Source: Bacteroidota bacterium
GTDB lineage: Bacteria; Bacteroidota; Bacteroidia; Chitinophagales; LD1
Assembly (NCBI GenBank): GCA_016722375.1
Contig: JADKJG010000004.1
Coordinates: 310,001 to 374,000, forward strand
DNA: 64,000 nucleotides
Direction: 5' to 3'
The notes beneath the pieces were generated by a model. It saw nothing but the letters and a program-made list of their open reading frames with translations. It searched no databases and was not told where the DNA came from. Positions within the stretch are counted from its first letter, which is position 1. Every line of letters starts with the position of its first letter. Both the position numbers and the translations under genes were made by a program. Shown piece by piece: positions 44,243 through 52,902 of the stretch.

Positions 44243-44965
44243 CTATTTCATGTCGTATTTTCTGAGCAGCTTCAATACTACCTCCAAATCGTTTGCTATG
44301 GGGGCAATAAAAGATGTCTGCTTATTTTGAATCGGATGCAATAGACTTAGCTGATAAGCATGTAGCGTCAAACGGGCGATGGTAGGTCGTTCTTCTTCTT
44401 CCCCAAGCTTATAATTTCTTTTGATGGAGGAAAAGTAGAAAGCATCTGAATTTCCATAAACATTATCTACCAAAAGAGGGTTGCCAACTGATGCCAAATG
44501 AACTCTTATCTGGTGGGTTCTTCCGGTTTTTATTTCAACGTCTAACAAGGACGCATGACGAAATTCTTCTTCTACCTTATAAATCGTTAATGCTTCCTTT
44601 CCTGATTTGTGAACCATCATCGTCCCAGCATAGGAATGATTTTCAGCAATAGGGCTATTGATTTCCCCCGCCGGTTCCTTCATTCTACCTTGCACAATTG
44701 CTTTGTATAGCTTCTGAACGCTGTGGTTCTGAAACTGTAAAGACAAATTTTTGTGCGCGACTTCGTTTTTGGCAAAACACAAAACTCCGCTAGTATTTCT
44801 GTCTATTCTATGAACGACAAAAAGCCTTCCGTGATTTTTTTGTAAAACACTTTGCAGTGTTTCTCGTTCCGTATGAATCCGGTCGGGGATGACCGTGATG
44901 CCAGGAGGTTTATTGACCACTAGCAATTCATCGTCTTCGTAAATTATTTCCGGTTTAATTTTCAT
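44243..44965 (-). CDS. RluA-family pseudouridine synthase
   Basis: This 240-residue enzyme has the catalytic Asp motif HRIDRNTSGVLCFAKN. Also present are IYEDDELLVVNKPPGITVIP at the start and TGRTHQIRVHLASVGNPLL. There is no S4 domain. These enzymes isomerise uridine in rRNA or tRNA; the exact target cannot be told. It lies 11 bp after the dipeptide epimerase gene. Confidence 0.92.
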   Translation of the reverse strand: MKIKPEIIYEDDELLVVNKPPGITVIPDRIHTERETLQSVLQKNHGRLFVVHRIDRNTSGVLCFAKNEVAHKNLSLQFQNHSVQKLYKAIVQGRMKEPAGEINSPIAENHSYAGTMMVHKSGKEALTIYKVEEEFRHASLLDVEIKTGRTHQIRVHLASVGNPLLVDNVYGNSDAFYFSSIKRNYKLGEEEERPTIARLTLHAYQLSLLHPIQNKQTSFIAPIANDLEVVLKLLRKYDMK

Positions 44966-44976
44966 CGGTTATTTCT

Positions 44977-45993
44977 TCAGGATAAGGGATGTTTTTGAAC
45001 TAATGGGGATAGCTTAACCTTTCCTTCTTCTACTTTCATTCCCTCAAAAGGATCGTTGGCTATTAAATAGGGACCATCCAAATCAACATAATCTGCCAAA
45101 GGTGCCAAATTAGCTGCTGCACTACAACCCACTGAAGATTCACTCATACAGCCCACCAAAACCTTTAACTCGTATTTCTTTGCTTGAAGAATCATTTCCA
45201 CTGCCTGCGAAACCCCTCCGCATTTCATCAGTTTAATGTTCACGCCGTGAAAGGATTCTTTTACTTTCTCTAAATCAGATAATTGCTGACAACTCTCATC
45301 CGCGAAAACTGGAAGTAGTGAATCGGACTTTACTTCTTTCATTTCTTCCAAAGCATCCTTCACGAGTGGTTGTTCTATCAACATACAGCCCTCTGCTGAC
45401 AACCATTTTATTTTTGTTAAGGCCTCTTTGACATCTTTCCATCCCTGATTAACATCTACTGCAAATGGTTTGTTTGTTAGCTTTCTGAAGTCCGAAATCA
45501 TTTCCTCATCCTGCTTTCCGTCCAATTTGATTTTGAATAGCTTAAATCCAATAGCATTTGCCTCTTCTACTTTTCTTTTCATTTCATCAAACGAACAGAG
45601 GCCAATCGTATAAGTACACAAGGGAGATTTGTCTGACTGTATTTCGAGCAGCTCGCCAATGCTTTTCTGCTCCATTTGTGATTTCAAATTCCAGAGAGCC
45701 ATATCCAGTGCCGCTTTTGCCGACATATTGCCGGGGAACTTCTCGTCTAACATCTTGAAAATATCGGGTGGATGAACCGGCAGGGTGATGTTCTTTACTT
45801 CCGGAAGTGAAAGGAAGTCTATGACTGATTGCCGGGTTTCGCGAAGATAGGGTGGGAGTGTAGCTTCTCCCCATCCGACAAATCCTTCATGTTCTATCTT
45901 AATAAAGACTACATCGGTATGCGTCCGTAGTCCATGCGAAATATGGAATGGATACCGAAACTTCAGTTGGTATGGGTACAGAGTATATTGCAA
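44977..45993 (-). CDS. Dipeptide epimerase, enolase superfamily
   Basis: The 338-residue protein starts with a TTG (MQYTLYPYQLKFRYPFHISH). Enolase superfamily residues: the KxK motif in FKLFKIKLDGK, metal-binding Asp in FAVDVNQGW, Glu in MLIEQPL, Asp in VFADESC, and the second lysine in NIKLMKCGG. This is the L-Ala-D/L-Glu epimerase pattern used in peptidoglycan recycling. Other enolase members are possible but less likely. It lies 17 bp after sucC. Confidence 0.9.
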   Translation of the reverse strand: MQYTLYPYQLKFRYPFHISHGLRTHTDVVFIKIEHEGFVGWGEATLPPYLRETRQSVIDFLSLPEVKNITLPVHPPDIFKMLDEKFPGNMSAKAALDMALWNLKSQMEQKSIGELLEIQSDKSPLCTYTIGLCSFDEMKRKVEEANAIGFKLFKIKLDGKQDEEMISDFRKLTNKPFAVDVNQGWKDVKEALTKIKWLSAEGCMLIEQPLVKDALEEMKEVKSDSLLPVFADESCQQLSDLEKVKESFHGVNIKLMKCGGVSQAVEMILQAKKYELKVLVGCMSESSVGCSAAANLAPLADYVDLDGPYLIANDPFEGMKVEEGKVKLSPLVQKHPLS

Positions 45994-46009
45994 GGAAAGA
46001 ATGTGAGAA

Positions 46010-47221
46010 TTAACTCAGCGCCTTCTTCACTTCCTCTGCCGCTTCTTTCAGTTGAATGGCGCCGCGAACCTTTAGTCCGCTTTCATCAATGATTCGTTTT
46101 CCTTCTTCCGCATTCGTGCCTTGGAGGCGAACGATAATCGGAACCGGAATATCTCCTATTGATTTATAAGCATCTACGATGCCTTGTGCCACGCGGTCGC
46201 AACGCACAATTCCTCCAAAGATATTGACGAGGATAGCCTTTACATGTGGGTCTCTCAAAATAATACGGAAAGCCTTCTCAACTCTTTCTGCATTGGCCGT
46301 GCCGCCCACATCCAAGAAGTTGGCAGGGTCTCCACCGCTCAGTTTGATAATGTCCATCGTAGCCATTGCCAAACCGGCACCATTCACCATGCAACCTACG
46401 TTCCCATCTAATTTTACATAATTCAAATCGGCATTGCTCGCTTCAATTTCCGTGGGGTCTTCTTCATTCAAATCGCGCAGAGACTCTAACTCCGGATGGC
46501 GGTAAAGCGCACTGTCATCTATGCTGATCTTGCCGTCCACTGCTATAATCTTGTTATCCGATGTTTTCAAACAGGGATTTATCTCCAACATGCTGGCATC
46601 GGTTGTGATATAGGTCTTATAAACACCCTTCACAAACTTAGTCATCTCCTTAAATGCCACTCCGCTCAAACCCAAGTTGAAAGCAATCTTGCGACACTGA
46701 AAATCCTGTAAACCCACTTTGGGATCAACCCATTCTTTGTGAACTTTCTCCGGTGTTTTTTCTGCCACTTCCTCAATATCCATTCCTCCTTCGGTAGAAT
46801 AAATCATCACGTTTCGTCCCAAGGTACGATCAAGGAGAACAGAGAAATAAAATTCCTTTGGTTCGTTTTCGCCGGGATAATAAACATCCTGTGCCACCAA
46901 AATCTTCTTCACCAATTTGCCTGTCGGGCCGGTTTGCTTCGTCACCAAAATTCCACCGAGAAGATTCGTCGCTATTTCTTTCACTTGATCCAGATTCTTT
47001 GCCAGCGCAACACCGCGCTGCTCTTTGCCCTGAATGGTTCCTTTTCCACGGCCTCCGGCATGAATCTGTGATTTAATCACTACCCAGTCGCTGCCATAAA
47101 GTTCTTTAAGTCTTTTGGCCTCGTGAACGGCCTGATCGGGTGCTTCGGCAATCATGCCTTCTTGAATAGCTACCCCATTTTTCTTCATCAGTTCTTTTGC
47201 CTGGTATTCGTGCAGATTCAT
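46010..47221 (-). CDS. sucC: Succinyl-CoA synthetase beta subunit
   Basis: This 403-residue protein starts MNLHEYQAKELMKKNGVAIQ. It has the ATP-grasp region (VVIKSQIHAGGRGKG) and the CoA-ligase domain with GNVGCMVNGAGLAMATMDII, NFLDVGGTANAERV and LVNIFGGIVRCDRVAQGI. It links the TCA cycle to nucleotide triphosphate formation. The alpha subunit (sucD) is not adjacent. TATTTTCG lies 45 nt upstream. Confidence 0.95.
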   Translation of the reverse strand: MNLHEYQAKELMKKNGVAIQEGMIAEAPDQAVHEAKRLKELYGSDWVVIKSQIHAGGRGKGTIQGKEQRGVALAKNLDQVKEIATNLLGGILVTKQTGPTGKLVKKILVAQDVYYPGENEPKEFYFSVLLDRTLGRNVMIYSTEGGMDIEEVAEKTPEKVHKEWVDPKVGLQDFQCRKIAFNLGLSGVAFKEMTKFVKGVYKTYITTDASMLEINPCLKTSDNKIIAVDGKISIDDSALYRHPELESLRDLNEEDPTEIEASNADLNYVKLDGNVGCMVNGAGLAMATMDIIKLSGGDPANFLDVGGTANAERVEKAFRIILRDPHVKAILVNIFGGIVRCDRVAQGIVDAYKSIGDIPVPIIVRLQGTNAEEGKRIIDESGLKVRGAIQLKEAAEEVKKALS

Positions 47222-47342
47222 CGCTAGTTGATTATTTATGAATGATTATCGCTTTTTAAGCGCGACGAAAATAAACGATTGAAGGTAATAGCCAAGCCGG
47301 AGAGCGTGGAGAACTCAATCAAAGCAGATCGAAAACTCAGTA

Positions 47343-47867
47343 CTACTTCTCTGCTTCTTTAAAATCTAACGATAGGGAATTCACACAATAGCGCATTCCT
47401 GTTTCGGTTGGGCCATCATCAAAAATATGTCCCAAATGAGATTCGCAGCGGGCGCAGACAATTTCTGTACGAATCATGCCATGCGAAGAGTCTGTAATCG
47501 TTTTGATCTTGCCTCCGGCAATCTCTCTATCGAAACTGGGCCAACCGCAACGCGAATCAAACTTCATATCCGAAGTAAACAATTCATTGCCGCAGGCACC
47601 GCACACATAAACTCCCTTCTCCTTATTCAAGTAATATTTTCCGGTGAAAGGTGATTCGGTTCCCTTTTCGCGCAACACGCGAAATTGTTCTGAATCCAAT
47701 AGCTTTTTCCATTCGGCTTCGGTTTTCTCCACCTTTGCGCTGTCTTGATTTTCTGTAATCATATTGGCTAATTTTTGTTTTTTCTGATGATTCAAACTGC
47801 TTGACCGCTGACCGCATGAGGTCAGACTAAGACTAATAACCCAAACAAGTATGCTAATTCGTTTCAT
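47343..47867 (-). CDS. msrB: Peptide methionine (R)-S-oxide reductase MsrB, lipoprotein form
   Basis: A lipobox signal (VWVISLSLTSC) precedes the MsrB fold. Zinc cysteines occur as CGACGNELF and CARCESHLGHIFDDGP. The catalytic cysteine is in RYCVNSLSL. SRCGWPSFDREI is also typical. At 174 residues it is the periplasmic or outer-membrane version that repairs oxidised methionine in exported proteins. It stands alone. Confidence 0.94.
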   Translation of the reverse strand: MKRISILVWVISLSLTSCGQRSSSLNHQKKQKLANMITENQDSAKVEKTEAEWKKLLDSEQFRVLREKGTESPFTGKYYLNKEKGVYVCGACGNELFTSDMKFDSRCGWPSFDREIAGGKIKTITDSSHGMIRTEIVCARCESHLGHIFDDGPTETGMRYCVNSLSLDFKEAEK

Positions 47868-47990
47868 CTTTTTATTTCCTTAGTCGTTCATCAAAAATAA
47901 GGCGGACAAACGAAATGTCATAGCCGACAGGGTTTAAGGCATCGGATTCAACAACAATTAACCTTTGTTTAGGTGATTGGTAAAAAACCA

Positions 47991-49346
47991 TCAACTGACC
48001 ACCATCTTCTTCATCCATTTATACAAAGGATAGCCCGCCAGAAATATCAGAAAGCCGTAGAGCGCCGAACGCGGGTCAGACCAAACCACATTGACGGTCA
48101 CCATCAACAAAACAAACATGAACAGAAGCGGCACCAGGGGATACCACTTCATTTTATAAATGTGTTCTTCTGAAGTGCCTTGTAGTTTGGCGCGTTGTCT
48201 GAAAATAAAAATGGTTCCGGCGGCGGAGACGAGCGAGAGGCTATCAATAAACATCACATAGTTCAGGATGTTTTCAAAAGTGCCGAGCATAAAGAGCGAA
48301 AGCAACATCAAGCCTACAAAAAAGCTGAGTGCAAATTCCTGCGCCATCGTTTTTGAATTGACGCGGCGGAATATTTCCGGCAATATCTTGTCGTCCGCCA
48401 TCGCATAATACATCCGGGGGTTGTGCATCATCGAAGTATTGATGAAGCCCAACACAGATATAAAAATGGCTACCGCCGTGATGGCAAAACCCTTTTCACC
48501 AAAAAATGTTTTAACCAATTCTGCCGCTACCAGTTTAGAGCCTTTCACGCCTTCAAAACCCAAAGCGGAAACATAAGCCACGTTGATTGTGAGATATAGA
48601 ATCACCACAATGCCAATACCGGCAAAGATGGAACGTGGAATATTGCGCTCCGGTTTTTCAATATCGGCGCCGAAGTTGATGGTGTTTTGATAGCCGCCGT
48701 AGGTAAAGAACACCGAAATCAAACTCACGCCCAGCGCCTTCAAGATGCCATCCATCATGCCTCCCGATGCTTCGGGAGCCGATGAAAGATGCGACACGGG
48801 ATGGACATTAAACGCCGCAAAACAAAAAGCAATCATCATCAGAATCTTAATCATGCTGAGGACGTTCTGCGTTCGAGCGCCCATCTTGATGCCGAGATAG
48901 TTGAGCGAAAACAAAATGAGCGTGACGGCCATGGCGGTGATTTTGATCCCCATATCATTTTGCAAGGACTCGGGCATCAACACCGGGTTGATATATTCTG
49001 CGCCCACAATCGCCACGCCCACCGCGCTCGCGGCATTGGTAATAACCAAGGACCAGTTGAGCATGAAGGCATAGGCTGGATGATAGCAATGCGAAAATAT
49101 CTTGTAGAAGCCACCCGCCACCGGCAGACGCGAACCGATTTCGGCAAAGGTAAGCGCTCCGCAAATGCTGATGATGCCCCCCAAAATCCAAACGGCAAAG
49201 AAGATGAGTGGCGTGCCTGCCTTCGTGGCGACGATGGCCGGAGTGCGGAAAATACCTACGCCTATCACCAAGCTGACGACAATCATCGTCAGGTCGAAGA
49301 AGGCAAGTTTGGGTTTAATAGAGGTGGTAGAGGTAGTGTCGGACAT
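47991..49346 (-). CDS. APC-superfamily amino acid permease
   Basis: This 451-residue protein has twelve or so membrane helices. The APC signature comes early: MIVVSLVIGVGIFRTPAIV, then FAEIGSRLPVAGGFYKIFSH. FTYGGYQNTINFGADIEKPERN is typical of the LAT/YcaM-like group. The ATG at 49346 is preferred over a TTG one codon upstream. The substrate is not known. It is divergent from the decayed region at 49.6 kb. Confidence 0.9.
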   Translation of the reverse strand: MSDTTSTTSIKPKLAFFDLTMIVVSLVIGVGIFRTPAIVATKAGTPLIFFAVWILGGIISICGALTFAEIGSRLPVAGGFYKIFSHCYHPAYAFMLNWSLVITNAASAVGVAIVGAEYINPVLMPESLQNDMGIKITAMAVTLILFSLNYLGIKMGARTQNVLSMIKILMMIAFCFAAFNVHPVSHLSSAPEASGGMMDGILKALGVSLISVFFTYGGYQNTINFGADIEKPERNIPRSIFAGIGIVVILYLTINVAYVSALGFEGVKGSKLVAAELVKTFFGEKGFAITAVAIFISVLGFINTSMMHNPRMYYAMADDKILPEIFRRVNSKTMAQEFALSFFVGLMLLSLFMLGTFENILNYVMFIDSLSLVSAAGTIFIFRQRAKLQGTSEEHIYKMKWYPLVPLLFMFVLLMVTVNVVWSDPRSALYGFLIFLAGYPLYKWMKKMVVS

Positions 49347-49625
49347 CAAGGGTTTTAATATGATTGCTTCGTGTGTTTCATTCCCATTATTAAACCCTAA
49401 TCATTTCTTTTGATGCAATAAAAGTAGGAAGCTATGTGAGAATATCAAACCGCTTTGACCTTTGACGGTTAGATTTTAACGGGAAGGAGCGTGTTCTGGC
49501 GCTGAACAATATTGTCTTTGATTTTTTCGGCATAGCAAATTCCACCCCCGTCCCGCCGATAGAGGCGGTCCACCACCACCTCCTCCTTCCACCTCTCGCT
49601 CTCCAATCCTCCTTCCTCCCAAACC

Positions 49626-49787
49626 TATTTCAAACTCTATGATGCTTTGGGCAGAATGGTTAAACAGGAAATGATGAACGCGGCTTCCACCACCATTCAA
49701 AGAGATGGATTGCCGGATGGCATCTATTTCTGGCAGGTGGAAACGAAAGAAAGTTTGTTGGGAAAGGGGAAGATAATCTTCCAATAA
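49626..49787 (+). pseudogene. Remnant T9SS C-terminal sorting domain
   Basis: The plus-strand frame ending TAA at 49785 reads YFKLYDALGRMVKQEMMNAA, then QRDGLPDGIYFWQVETKES to KIIFQ. This is a type A sorting domain (LYDALGR ... L..GIYFWQV). Stops lie upstream in the same frame, and the DNA before 49620 is low-complexity. Only the 3' end of a former T9SS cargo gene is left. Confidence 0.7.
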
Positions 49788-49883
49788 AAAAACGATGGCG
49801 CGGTTCCCCAAATTGCCCCCGTTCTAGTTTAGTCTGGAATGAATTTGGTACAAATAAACCCGGATAAGCTTGGTTTGCTCAAA

Positions 49884-50113
49884 ATGTGTCACGTTTTGCC
49901 CCGGATGTAACACATCTCACTATGAATGTGACACGTTTGACCCCGGATGTAACGAATCTTACTATAAATGTGGCACAATGGACCTCAGATGTAACGCATT
50001 TAACCCCGTTTGTAACACACTAGACCCCAGATGTAGCACAATTGACCTGAATGTAGCTTAGTCCACTGCGGATGTGGCACATTTTGCCCGAAATGTGACA
50101 CATCGGGTTTTGA
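49884..50113. repeat. Repeat locus E: eleven tandem units of 21 bp (one of 20)
   Basis: Eleven units follow ATGTnACACnTTTGACCCCGG with no gaps; unit 8 lacks one base. The TGTnACA core is palindromic. Several units alternate between a CCCCGG end and an AT-rich end. A frame on the plus strand gives a Cys every seventh residue, which is a by-product of the period. It lies between divergent permease and dnaG genes. Confidence 0.9.
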
Positions 50114-50223
50114 CCACGTTTATTTCTACAAGAAGGAGGCTTCCTTTTGAATGAACCGAGTTTATTCTATATGGTTACAAGCCTGTTTTCGTAGTTTTAT
50201 GACCCTTACTAATATTTAGTTTT

Positions 50224-50310
50224 CCAAAATTATTGTAGAGCAAACTTCACCAACAACGGAATTCCAGTGGCATCTGCTTTGGCAATAACAAGAAATTTAT
50301 GAAGGAGTAA
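50224..50310 (+). pseudogene. Second copy of the T9SS sorting-domain remnant
   Basis: Aligns by eye over its length with 5680-5770: CCAAAATTATTG, CCAACA, then CCAGTGGCATCTGCTTTGGC and AATAACAAGAAATTTATGAA, ending GGAGTAA. The final codons read SGICFGNNKKFMKE. Frame and stops show it is not coding. It follows repeat locus E as the first copy follows locus A. Confidence 0.6.
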
Positions 50311-50353
50311 GAGAGAGCTATGAGCCGGAAGAAAAAAACAAGGCCTGCATTCT

Positions 50354-50385
50354 CTCAAGGCTATTGCTCGTAGCTAGTGGCTTAA
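50354..50385. repeat. Short tag shared with 5864-5890
   Basis: CTCAAGGCTATTGCTCGTAG then CTAGTGGCTTAA; see the first copy for the comparison. It lies 42 bp before the dnaG start codon, so it may sit in the dnaG leader. Confidence 0.55.
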
Positions 50386-50426
50386 ATTGCCTCACGGCTT
50401 ATTTCCTAAATTGCGCTCCCTTTCAG

Positions 50427-52376
50427 ATGATTCCCAAACTTACGATACAGAAAATCAACGATGAAGCCCGCGTAGAGGAAGTGGTGGGCGAATTTGTGAC
50501 GCTGAAAAAGCGCGGCGCAAATTTGCTGGGGCTTTGTCCGTTTCACAACGAGAAAACGCCGTCGTTCAACGTGAATCCGGCGCGAAATATTTATAAGTGT
50601 TTTGGTTGCGGAAAAGGAGGTGGGCCTTTGCAGTTTCTGATGGATTATCAGCAGTTGAGCTATCCCGATGCGCTGCGCTATCTGGCCAAGAAGTACAATA
50701 TCGAAATTGACGAAGAGCAGAAAAGCGACGAGGAAAAGAAAAAGGAGCAGGAGCAGTATAGCTTGGTGGAGAGCATCCACATTGCCAACAGCGCGGCGCA
50801 GAAGTTTTTTACCGAATATATGTTGCATAACGACAACGGTAAAATAGGACTGGCCTATTTTAAAGAGCGCGGCTTTCTGACGCATACGATTGAGAAATTT
50901 CAACTGGGCTTTGCACCAGAGGGCGGCGATGTGTTTACCAAACATGCGCTGAAGGAGGGCTTTCAATTAGACATTCTGAAAAAAGCCGGGCTGACTTCGC
51001 CGAAAGAAAACAGTACCTACGATTTCTTTCGCAACCGGGTGATGTTTCCGATTCACAACATGACCGGTAAGGTGGTGGGCTTTGGGGGGCGCATCATGGC
51101 GAAGGATGAAAAGGCGCCGAAGTATGTGAACACGTCGGAGAGCGAGGTGTATCAGAAGAGTAAGATTCTTTATGGCGCCTACTTTGCAAAAAATGAAATA
51201 AGAAAGAAGGATGAATGTTTTTTGGTGGAAGGATATACCGATGTGGTTTCGCTGGCGCAAGCCGGTATTGAAAACGCAGTGGCTTCGTCCGGCACCTCGC
51301 TGACAACGGACCAGATTAAACTGGTGAAGCGGATTACATCCAACATCACGATTTTGTATGATGGCGATGCGGCGGGTATCAAGGCCGCGCTGCGCGGAAC
51401 CGATTTGATTTTGGAGGAAGGGATGAACGTGCGCATCGTGATTCTGCCCGATGGCGAAGACCCGGATTCGTATGTGCGCAAGGTAGGAGCGGAGGCCTTT
51501 GAAACATTTGTGAAGGAACAGAAGAAAGATTTAATCCTGTTCAAGTCCACGCTCTTTGCCAAAGAAGCCAAGGCAGACCCCATCAAGAAGGCAGAGTTGA
51601 TTCGCGACATCATCGAATCTATTGCCAAGATACCGGACACGATTCATCGCTCGGTATATATCAAAGAGTCCAGTCAGTTGTTCGACATGAGCGAGCAAAT
51701 TCTAATTACGGAGGTCAATAAAATCAGGAGGAGAAAGGCGAAGGAAAACGAAAGAGGAACGGAGCCAGTTGCGCAAAATCAAAACCAGCCCGATGAAGTG
51801 CCGCAGGCGATTCATCAAGAACAATTCAACCAAGCGACATCCAATCTACATATTCTGGAGCGGGATGTAGTGCGCATTCTAATTGAGTTCGGCTCGGAGA
51901 TGATTGAGCAGGAAGGCGAGCAAGTATCGGTGGCGAGATATATGCTAGACGAACTGGAAGGGATTGATATTGAGAGCAAACAATACAAGCCGGTGTATGA
52001 TTTGGTGAAGAGAGAAGTGGCGGGAGGAACTGCCCAGAGCGAAAAATATTTCACGACCCATGAGGAGGAACAGATTTCATACATAGCCATTGAGCTGTTG
52101 ACACAGCCCTATTCGTTGAGCGAAAACTGGTTGAATAAATTGAGAATTTACGTGCCGACTAAAAAGGATAATCTGGTGAAGGATATTCATTCTTCCGTCG
52201 TGCGGCTCAAGCAGTTTCGGAACATTGCCGAAATCAAGAAAGTAGAAGTCCTGCTCCGCGAAACTAAAGACGAAGCGGAATTGATAAAGCTGATGAAACT
52301 TCACAAATTGCTCACGCAGCAGAAAAAGGAGTTTGCAGCGCTGGTGGGCAATGTGATTTATCGGCCCACGACATAG
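50427..52376 (+). CDS. dnaG: DNA primase
   Basis: The start MIPKLTIQKINDEARVEEVV is chosen; an upstream ATG would add 21 residues from the repeat-tag region. The 649-residue protein has the CHC2 zinc finger (CPFHNEKTPSFNVNPAR, then CFGCGKGG), the RNA polymerase core with FRNRVMFPIHN and KVVGFGGRIM, the TOPRIM domain (ECFLVEGYTDVVSLAQAG; ILYDGDAAGIKAA) and a C-terminal helicase-binding domain. It makes RNA primers at the replication fork. The usual rpsU and rpoD neighbours are absent. Confidence 0.96.
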   Translation: MIPKLTIQKINDEARVEEVVGEFVTLKKRGANLLGLCPFHNEKTPSFNVNPARNIYKCFGCGKGGGPLQFLMDYQQLSYPDALRYLAKKYNIEIDEEQKSDEEKKKEQEQYSLVESIHIANSAAQKFFTEYMLHNDNGKIGLAYFKERGFLTHTIEKFQLGFAPEGGDVFTKHALKEGFQLDILKKAGLTSPKENSTYDFFRNRVMFPIHNMTGKVVGFGGRIMAKDEKAPKYVNTSESEVYQKSKILYGAYFAKNEIRKKDECFLVEGYTDVVSLAQAGIENAVASSGTSLTTDQIKLVKRITSNITILYDGDAAGIKAALRGTDLILEEGMNVRIVILPDGEDPDSYVRKVGAEAFETFVKEQKKDLILFKSTLFAKEAKADPIKKAELIRDIIESIAKIPDTIHRSVYIKESSQLFDMSEQILITEVNKIRRRKAKENERGTEPVAQNQNQPDEVPQAIHQEQFNQATSNLHILERDVVRILIEFGSEMIEQEGEQVSVARYMLDELEGIDIESKQYKPVYDLVKREVAGGTAQSEKYFTTHEEEQISYIAIELLTQPYSLSENWLNKLRIYVPTKKDNLVKDIHSSVVRLKQFRNIAEIKKVEVLLRETKDEAELIKLMKLHKLLTQQKKEFAALVGNVIYRPTT

Positions 52377-52379
52377 GAG

Positions 52380-52676
52380 TCATTTTCTGGCTTCCCAGTA
52401 TTTAGGTATCCTTTTATGATGAGCGAATGCGATGACGATAACATCTTTTTTTCGCACCTCAAAAACTATTTTATAGGGGAAACGTATCAGGTTTACTTTC
52501 CGAGTCCTTTTATAGACCTTCTGAAAGGATAGGGGATGGGTGGCAATTATCTCAAACGTTCGTTCAATTTCTTTGATGAGTTGCCCGGCAAGCTTTGGGT
52601 TTATTTCCAAATGCCATTCTATGGCAGCGAATAAATCAGTATTAAAACCTTCGAGGGCTCTGATATTATAAGCCAT
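52380..52676 (-). CDS. RelE/ParE-family toxin, orphaned
   Basis: This 98-residue protein has the RelE/ParE fold pattern: FAAIEWHLEINPKLAGQLIK, FEIIATHPLSFQKVYK, RRFPYKIVFEV-like strand (VNLIRFPYKIVFEVRKK), and a final HHKRIPKYW. Family members block translation or gyrase. Its antitoxin should overlap the toxin start, but only its last 25 codons remain. So the toxin may be inactive, silent or controlled otherwise. Confidence 0.85.
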   Translation of the reverse strand: MAYNIRALEGFNTDLFAAIEWHLEINPKLAGQLIKEIERTFEIIATHPLSFQKVYKRTRKVNLIRFPYKIVFEVRKKDVIVIAFAHHKRIPKYWEARK

Positions 52677-52743
52677 ATTTTTTTGAAATCATTTGTCTGA
52701 CTTCTTTCCAGTCTTTCGCCGATTCTGGATTCTTTGTGTGCTC
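52666..52743 (-). pseudogene. 3' remnant of the antitoxin gene
   Basis: The frame EHTKNPESAKDWKEVRQMIS then KKYGL ends in TAA and overlaps the toxin ATG by 11 bp, as in intact pairs. Upstream the frame meets a stop within four codons and enters unrelated GC-rich sequence. The N-terminal DNA-binding part is lost. Confidence 0.65.
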
Positions 52744-52744
52744 T

Positions 52745-52890
52745 GCCGCTCTTTACCCTTGGAAATCTTCCCCGGTTAAGGGGGGCGCCGCCTCCTCACA
52801 CACCTCTAAACCACCTACAAAATTGGAGGGCTGCATTTGTATCAAAGCAGCGGGCGGTTTGGCGGCCCCTCACCCTTGGGGATGGTTTTC
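52745..52890. mobile_element. GC-rich insert that truncates the antitoxin
   Basis: A block with ACCCTTGGAAATCTTCCCC at one end and ACCCTTGGGGATGGTTTTC at the other interrupts the antitoxin. AAGGGGGGCGCCGCC near one end and GGCGGCCCCTCACCCTT near the other are loosely inverted. It has no coding capacity. It is probably a small non-autonomous element; the ends are uncertain. Confidence 0.4.
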
Positions 52891-52902
52891 ATAAAATACT
52901 TT

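Noticed and set aside
49476..49811. Minus-strand frame opposite the sorting-domain remnant
   Set aside because: Low-complexity Gly/Arg content and it is antisense to a recognisable T9SS sorting domain.
49870..50061. Cys-rich heptad-repeat protein
   Set aside because: By-product of locus E; the frame is lost at the 20-bp unit.
50427..52376. Rearranged rpsU-dnaG-rpoD operon
   Set aside because: No rpsU or rpoD nearby; dnaG standing alone is not unusual in this phylum.
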